Below, in pieces: positions 60,849 through 64,000 of a stretch of DNA of 64,000 nucleotides. Position 1 is the stretch's first letter, and every line of letters begins with the position of its first letter. The notes beneath the pieces are model-generated. The model did not search any database, was not told where the DNA came from, and was given only the letters and a program-made list of their open reading frames with translations. The stretch covers positions 1,798,001-1,862,000 of the forward strand of contig JAWKIR010000002.1 of the NCBI GenBank assembly GCA_041394245.1, written 5' to 3'. This DNA is from Acidimicrobiales bacterium (lineage in GTDB: Bacteria > Actinomycetota > Acidimicrobiia > Acidimicrobiales > Aldehydirespiratoraceae). Made by a program: the position numbers and the translations under genes.

Positions 60849-61468
60849 GGCTTCAGCGCTCCGAGATCACGGCGCGGCCGGGGCCGCGGCCGCGCGGCCG
60901 GGAGAACGAACTGGTCGACCGCGTATGCAGCGCCCCCGGCCAGCATCGTCGACGCCGCCACGAGTCCGAGGAGTGCCCGATTGCTCCCGGGTGGACGGTT
61001 CGGCGGATCGGTGATCGCGGTGACCACTCCTCGGAAGCGGGCAGCGCCGATGATGTCTCGGTCGGACTGCACCAGATCGAGGCGTTCGACATACGCCTGC
61101 GACACGACGTCGGCCGCGGCGGACACGCCCGCACGGGTCGGTCCCCGCAGCGTGATGACGATGATCGGGAACTCGGACTGCCAATCGAACGAGAACGTGT
61201 CCGGAAGTCCGAGGGCGCTCACCGTCGAGCGGTACTCGTCGTCGAGCATCTCGACGGCGGCGATGATGGCCGGGCCGCGGTACTGACCGCGCGCACTGTC
61301 GAGCAGGGTGTTGTCGGTACGAGGCAGCGTCACGGTGACGCGGGCTTCGGCGATGTATTCGGCGCCCGTGGTCCGCAGCTGACTCGTCGCGAACAGCCCG
61401 ATCGCCATCACGGGCACGAACACCCACCACTTCCGCAGGATGGCCCACGCCATCTCCGGGAACGACAC
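60845..61468 (-). CDS. Wzz-like chain-length protein
   Basis: The 207-residue protein has an N-terminal membrane helix (WWVFVPVMAIGLFATSQL), an extracytoplasmic region with coiled-coil tendency and a second helix near the end (NRALLGLVAASTMLAGGAAYAV), the Wzz/copolymerase layout. GAGGGG 6 bases before the GTG at 61468 supports the start. It has no kinase domain. Confidence 0.7.
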   Translation of the reverse strand: MSFPEMAWAILRKWWVFVPVMAIGLFATSQLRTTGAEYIAEARVTVTLPRTDNTLLDSARGQYRGPAIIAAVEMLDDEYRSTVSALGLPDTFSFDWQSEFPIIVITLRGPTRAGVSAAADVVSQAYVERLDLVQSDRDIIGAARFRGVVTAITDPPNRPPGSNRALLGLVAASTMLAGGAAYAVDQFVLPAARPRPRPRRDLGALKP

Positions 61469-61481
61469 GCCGGCCCCTCGC

Positions 61482-62270
61482 CTAGTCCTCGGCACCTCGG
61501 CCGGCACGGGCTCGCACCCATCGGCTCGAGGTCTTCTCCTCCAGTTGCGCCGGCTCGGGCCGGTTCTCGACGGCGCCCTGACCCTGACCGGGCCGGAAAT
61601 CGGCTGCGCTCTCCCCGCCGATGCCGTACTTCGACGCGTCGGACTCGTAGCGGTCCAACTCGTGGAACTCCTGGCGTCGGTCGCTGAAGAAGTAGACGAC
61701 ACCCTCGAACGCGAAGGCGGCCATGAAGGCGGCGAGGAGACCCACTGCGGCGACCATGGCCTGACCGGTTCGCACCGACGAGTAGTCGGCGACCGGCTCG
61801 GAGATCTCGAGAAGCTCGGCGTTGGCGAGGGCCGCCGAATCGACCCCGAAGCGGAGCTGCTGGGTGGTCATCTCCGCGGTGAACACCCGGGCGAGGACCG
61901 CGGCCGACTCCGTCGCGACCAGCTGGTCGACGTCGCTCACCTCGAAGTTCACGAACGGGTCGTTGCGGGCGACGGAGAAGTTGTAGCCCGAGGCGTAGCC
62001 GGCATCGGCGAACAGGGTGCGACGTTCGGTGGTGTGCATGACGACCACGGCCACGTTGGCGACCGAGTTGACGCCCTGCGGGGTGTCGATGATCACGTTG
62101 GACACGGTGTCCTCGGATGCATCGGGGCTCACGACCAACAAGAAGCTGCCCTCGACCGTGTAGGTGGGCGAACCACCGCTCCCTGCCGCGCTGTACAACG
62201 CAAACAGCGCGATCGGCACGGCGACATACCACCGACGCAAGAGGATGAGAACGATTGTTCTGATATCCAC
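61482..62270 (-). CDS. Wzz/copolymerase-like membrane protein with cytosolic tail
   Basis: The 262-residue protein has a first helix (RTIVLILLRRWYVAVPIALFALY), a large external region, a second helix (MVAAVGLLAAFMAAFAFEGVVYFF) and a charged cytosolic tail of about 65 residues (SDRRQEFHELDRYESD). The tail has tyrosines that could be phosphorylated, as in BY-kinase adaptors, but no kinase gene is nearby. GTG 62270 has GGAG 5 bases upstream; GTG 62276 is possible. It is probably the first gene of the operon. Confidence 0.7.
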   Translation of the reverse strand: MDIRTIVLILLRRWYVAVPIALFALYSAAGSGGSPTYTVEGSFLLVVSPDASEDTVSNVIIDTPQGVNSVANVAVVVMHTTERRTLFADAGYASGYNFSVARNDPFVNFEVSDVDQLVATESAAVLARVFTAEMTTQQLRFGVDSAALANAELLEISEPVADYSSVRTGQAMVAAVGLLAAFMAAFAFEGVVYFFSDRRQEFHELDRYESDASKYGIGGESAADFRPGQGQGAVENRPEPAQLEEKTSSRWVRARAGRGAED

Positions 62271-62309
62271 GAACACTCCAGACGGGCCGATGGGCGCTGT
62301 TCAGCCACC

Positions 62310-62321
62310 ATCAGTACTGAT
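62310..62321. repeat. Perfect palindrome upstream of the polysaccharide operon
   Basis: ATCAGTACTGAT is a perfect 12-base palindrome in the gap 62277-62380, about 40 bases before the Wzz-like start, a likely operator position. Confidence 0.4.
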
Positions 62322-62339
62322 CGGCCGCTCCTCGACATT

Positions 62340-62361
62340 ACCAACCGTTTGCAGCGTTGGT
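62340..62361 (-). terminator. Weak hairpin after the beta-helix gene
   Basis: ACCAAC-10-GTTGGT follows the stop of the beta-helix gene on the minus strand, but without a T-run. It may be a terminator or part of the next promoter (TAATGT overlaps it). Confidence 0.3.
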
Positions 62362-62380
62362 TCGGTCGCGACCGAGCCGA

Positions 62381-63571
62381 TCAGCAGTCGGTCGAGGCGC
62401 CATATCGCGGCGCTGCGCACGAGGGCCGACCATCGATCGACGGGCCGAAGGGAGCTGCGGCGACGGGCACACTCTCGGGGTCGACCAATCGGAGGTCGCC
62501 GACACCCGGCCGGTCGTCGAGGAACTCGGGGAACTCCGCCTGCACACCGCGGCCCTCGCACGCCTCGACGGTCACCGTCAGGTTGTCGCTGGTCCCGGCA
62601 GTGCACGGCAGCGAGGAGGCGATGTTCCCCACGGCGATGAAGTTGTCGCCGGGATCGATCGTGGATCCACCACTCGAGATGCCGACCGATCCCCGAATCG
62701 TGTTGTGGCGCAGCACGAGCGCGGTCGTCTCGGTCGATGCCCAGGTGATCGCGTGGAAACCCTCGCAGCCGGCCCGCTGCTCGACGCACTCGAGGATGAA
62801 GTTGCCCTCGAGGATCACGGTGCCGATGTCGCCTCCCGCTCCCGACCGGATCTGGAAGGCCTTGTCGCCGCACGGCATGACGATGTTGCGGACGAAGCGG
62901 AGTTCGTCACCGCCGAGAATCTGGACACAGTCGGTGTGGATCTCCCCGTCGGAGTCCTGCGGGCCGATCACGTTCGCCTCGACGAGCAGGTTCTCCGGCT
63001 GGTCGCCGTCGAACGTCTTGATCTGTATCGCGTCGGGTCCGATGTCGAACGGCCGGATGAGGTTGCCGCGCACGACCACATCATCGGCACCGTTGACGAA
63101 CAGTTGTCCGATCCGGTTCGCCTCGAGGTGAGCGCCATTGCCGCCCGGAAGGATGACGATGGTGTCGATCTCGACCCCGACGATCGTCACGCCCGGCGCT
63201 TCGATCTCGACCAGGCCAAGGGTCGTTCCCTCGCCGCCGACGAGGATCGCGTCGGGCTGATCGAGCACGAGCTCGTCGGTGTGACCGGCCGCCAACTCGA
63301 CGGTCGATGCCGGGAGATCGTCGGGCCGAGGGGGGCGACAGTCGGGTTCGTCACCGCAGGGCGCCTCGAACCACCATGACACTGCGTCCCCCGCGGTGCC
63401 GTCGACGGTCGACGCGGTGTCGAGGGACGAGATCGGGACATCGGCAGCACCGTCCCCCTCATCGTCATCGCCGGCGCACGCGGCACCGAGCAGTTGGACG
63501 ACGAGGAGGAGGCCGACGACTCGGATCAGCAGCGCCCCACGGGCAGGGAGACCTCGTCGGAATAGCGGCAC
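62381..63571 (-). CDS. Right-handed parallel beta-helix lipoprotein
   Basis: The 396-residue protein has a basic n-region, hydrophobic stretch RVVGLLLVVQLLGAAC with lipobox Cys near 32, an acidic linker, and repeated short strands with NxI/VxGN patterns (VEANVIGP, LEGNFILE, LRHNTIRGS, ILGGDEL) of pectate-lyase-like beta-helices (PbH1 repeats). It may bind or cut the polysaccharide made by the neighbouring genes. GTG 63571 overlaps the SLH gene by 46 bases; a CTG at 63529 forming CTGA with the SLH stop is an alternative. Confidence 0.75.
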   Translation of the reverse strand: MPLFRRGLPARGALLIRVVGLLLVVQLLGAACAGDDDEGDGAADVPISSLDTASTVDGTAGDAVSWWFEAPCGDEPDCRPPRPDDLPASTVELAAGHTDELVLDQPDAILVGGEGTTLGLVEIEAPGVTIVGVEIDTIVILPGGNGAHLEANRIGQLFVNGADDVVVRGNLIRPFDIGPDAIQIKTFDGDQPENLLVEANVIGPQDSDGEIHTDCVQILGGDELRFVRNIVMPCGDKAFQIRSGAGGDIGTVILEGNFILECVEQRAGCEGFHAITWASTETTALVLRHNTIRGSVGISSGGSTIDPGDNFIAVGNIASSLPCTAGTSDNLTVTVEACEGRGVQAEFPEFLDDRPGVGDLRLVDPESVPVAAAPFGPSIDGRPSCAAPRYGASTDC

Positions 63572-64000
63572 AGCATCAACGCAACATGGCCGCGGGTGAT
63601 CGACTCATCAGGTCGGAACCTACCGTCGCCGAAGCCGTTCATCACCCCGACGTGGTTCGCCCAGCGGATCGCCTCGTAGTAGTAGCTCGACCGGGAGACG
63701 TCGGGCAGGGTGACGTCGGGCGCCGACGGAGAGCCGGCCGAGCGCCACAGGATGAGGGCGAAGTCGGCTCGCGAGATCGGCGCGTTGGGGCGGAAGGTGC
63801 CGTCCGGGTAGCCGGTGACGGCGCCACGAGCGATGGCCCAGCGCACCGGGGCGGAGTAGTACTGGCCGGCCGGAACGTCGATCGGCAGGGCCGCCCGTTG
63901 GCCCGGTTCGCCGTACGCCCGGAAGAGGAACGTGACGGTGTGGGCCCGGGTGTTGGTGTTGTCGTAGCCGAACTCCCACGGGGTGGCACCTTCGGTGGTG
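63526..64000 (-). CDS. SLH-domain protein, 5' end cut by window edge
   Basis: About 158 residues are visible. Two complete S-layer-homology-like units occur: VRWAIARGAVTGYPDGTFRP followed by NAPISRADFALILWR, and IRWANHVGVMNGFGDGRFRP with ESITRGHVALMLCR. A preceding partial unit (NTRAHTVTFLFRAYG) opens the fragment. SLH domains anchor exported proteins to secondary cell-wall polymer. The upstream part lies outside the window. Its end overlaps the beta-helix start. Confidence 0.85.
   Translation of the reverse strand, partial: TTEGATPWEFGYDNTNTRAHTVTFLFRAYGEPGQRAALPIDVPAGQYYSAPVRWAIARGAVTGYPDGTFRPNAPISRADFALILWRSAGSPSAPDVTLPDVSRSSYYYEAIRWANHVGVMNGFGDGRFRPDESITRGHVALMLCRYSDEVSLPVGRC

Overview
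The window is GC-rich (roughly 68-70% by eye), densely coded bacterial DNA with short intergenic gaps, frequent 1-4 base stop/start overlaps and many GTG starts. A WhiB-family iron-sulfur regulator, a CtpE-like P-type ATPase, a mycothiol-dependent-isomerase-family protein, an MT0933-type small protein, a DUF3516-type helicase, and the grouping of prfA, prmC, a Sua5-type gene, a wecA-like gene and the atp operon all point to Actinomycetota. A sunset-like domain on the ATP synthase gamma subunit, a methylfumaryl-CoA isomerase-like CoA transferase and many SDR genes make a class such as Acidimicrobiia the best guess. That placement is inference, not proof.

Layout. 1-13.7 kb: a truncated rifampin ADP-ribosyltransferase, small enzymes, a divergent TetR/SRPBCC pair with twin operators, two threonine-linker lipoproteins (a beta-propeller and a PhoD-like phosphatase), a methyltransferase remnant, a Nudix hydrolase, a CtpE-like pump, then a translationally coupled run SDR - crotonase - degenerate SDR - SDR - diacylglycerol kinase. 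13.7-20.7 kb: a formylglycine-generating enzyme with whiB, an alpha/beta hydrolase, an aldehyde dehydrogenase/CoA-transferase pair, a thiolase and an amidohydrolase. 20.7-37.7 kb: a HerA-like ATPase, a polyprenyl-phosphate sugar transferase, two MFS transporters, a P450/SDR operon, a DUF3516-type helicase, a small MT0933-like protein, more SDRs, a three-gene DUF952/VC0807/MDMPI operon, a hemolysin III homologue and an L,D-transpeptidase.

37.7-44.5 kb (minus strand): J-domain protein, hydrolase, prfA, prmC, Sua5-type gene, rpiB, glyA and a WecA-like transferase, linking translation termination, one-carbon metabolism and cell-wall lipid-linked sugar synthesis. 44.6-49.1 kb: a duplicated-domain hypothetical protein, glpX, another hypothetical protein, PPK2 and a phosphoribosyltransferase-HAD fusion. 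49.1-57.4 kb (minus strand): a complete F1Fo ATP synthase operon, atpZ-atpI-atpB-atpE-b'-b-atpH-atpA-atpG-atpD-atpC. 57.6-64.0 kb: a polysaccharide locus with two family-2 glycosyltransferases, a Wzy-like polymerase, two Wzz-like proteins, a beta-helix lipoprotein and a truncated SLH-domain protein.

Two things run through the window. First, at least nineteen genes have a TANNNT hexamer 6-9 bases before the start codon, the arrangement expected of leaderless transcripts; it was used to choose several starts. Second, SDR enzymes with a P450, thiolase, CoA transferase, crotonase and aldehyde dehydrogenase suggest lipid, sterol or aromatic acyl-CoA catabolism. I saw no tRNA, rRNA, CRISPR array, insertion sequence or prophage. 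No gene-free stretch exceeds about 300 bases; the longest, 14921-15216, is described under the whiB leader features.
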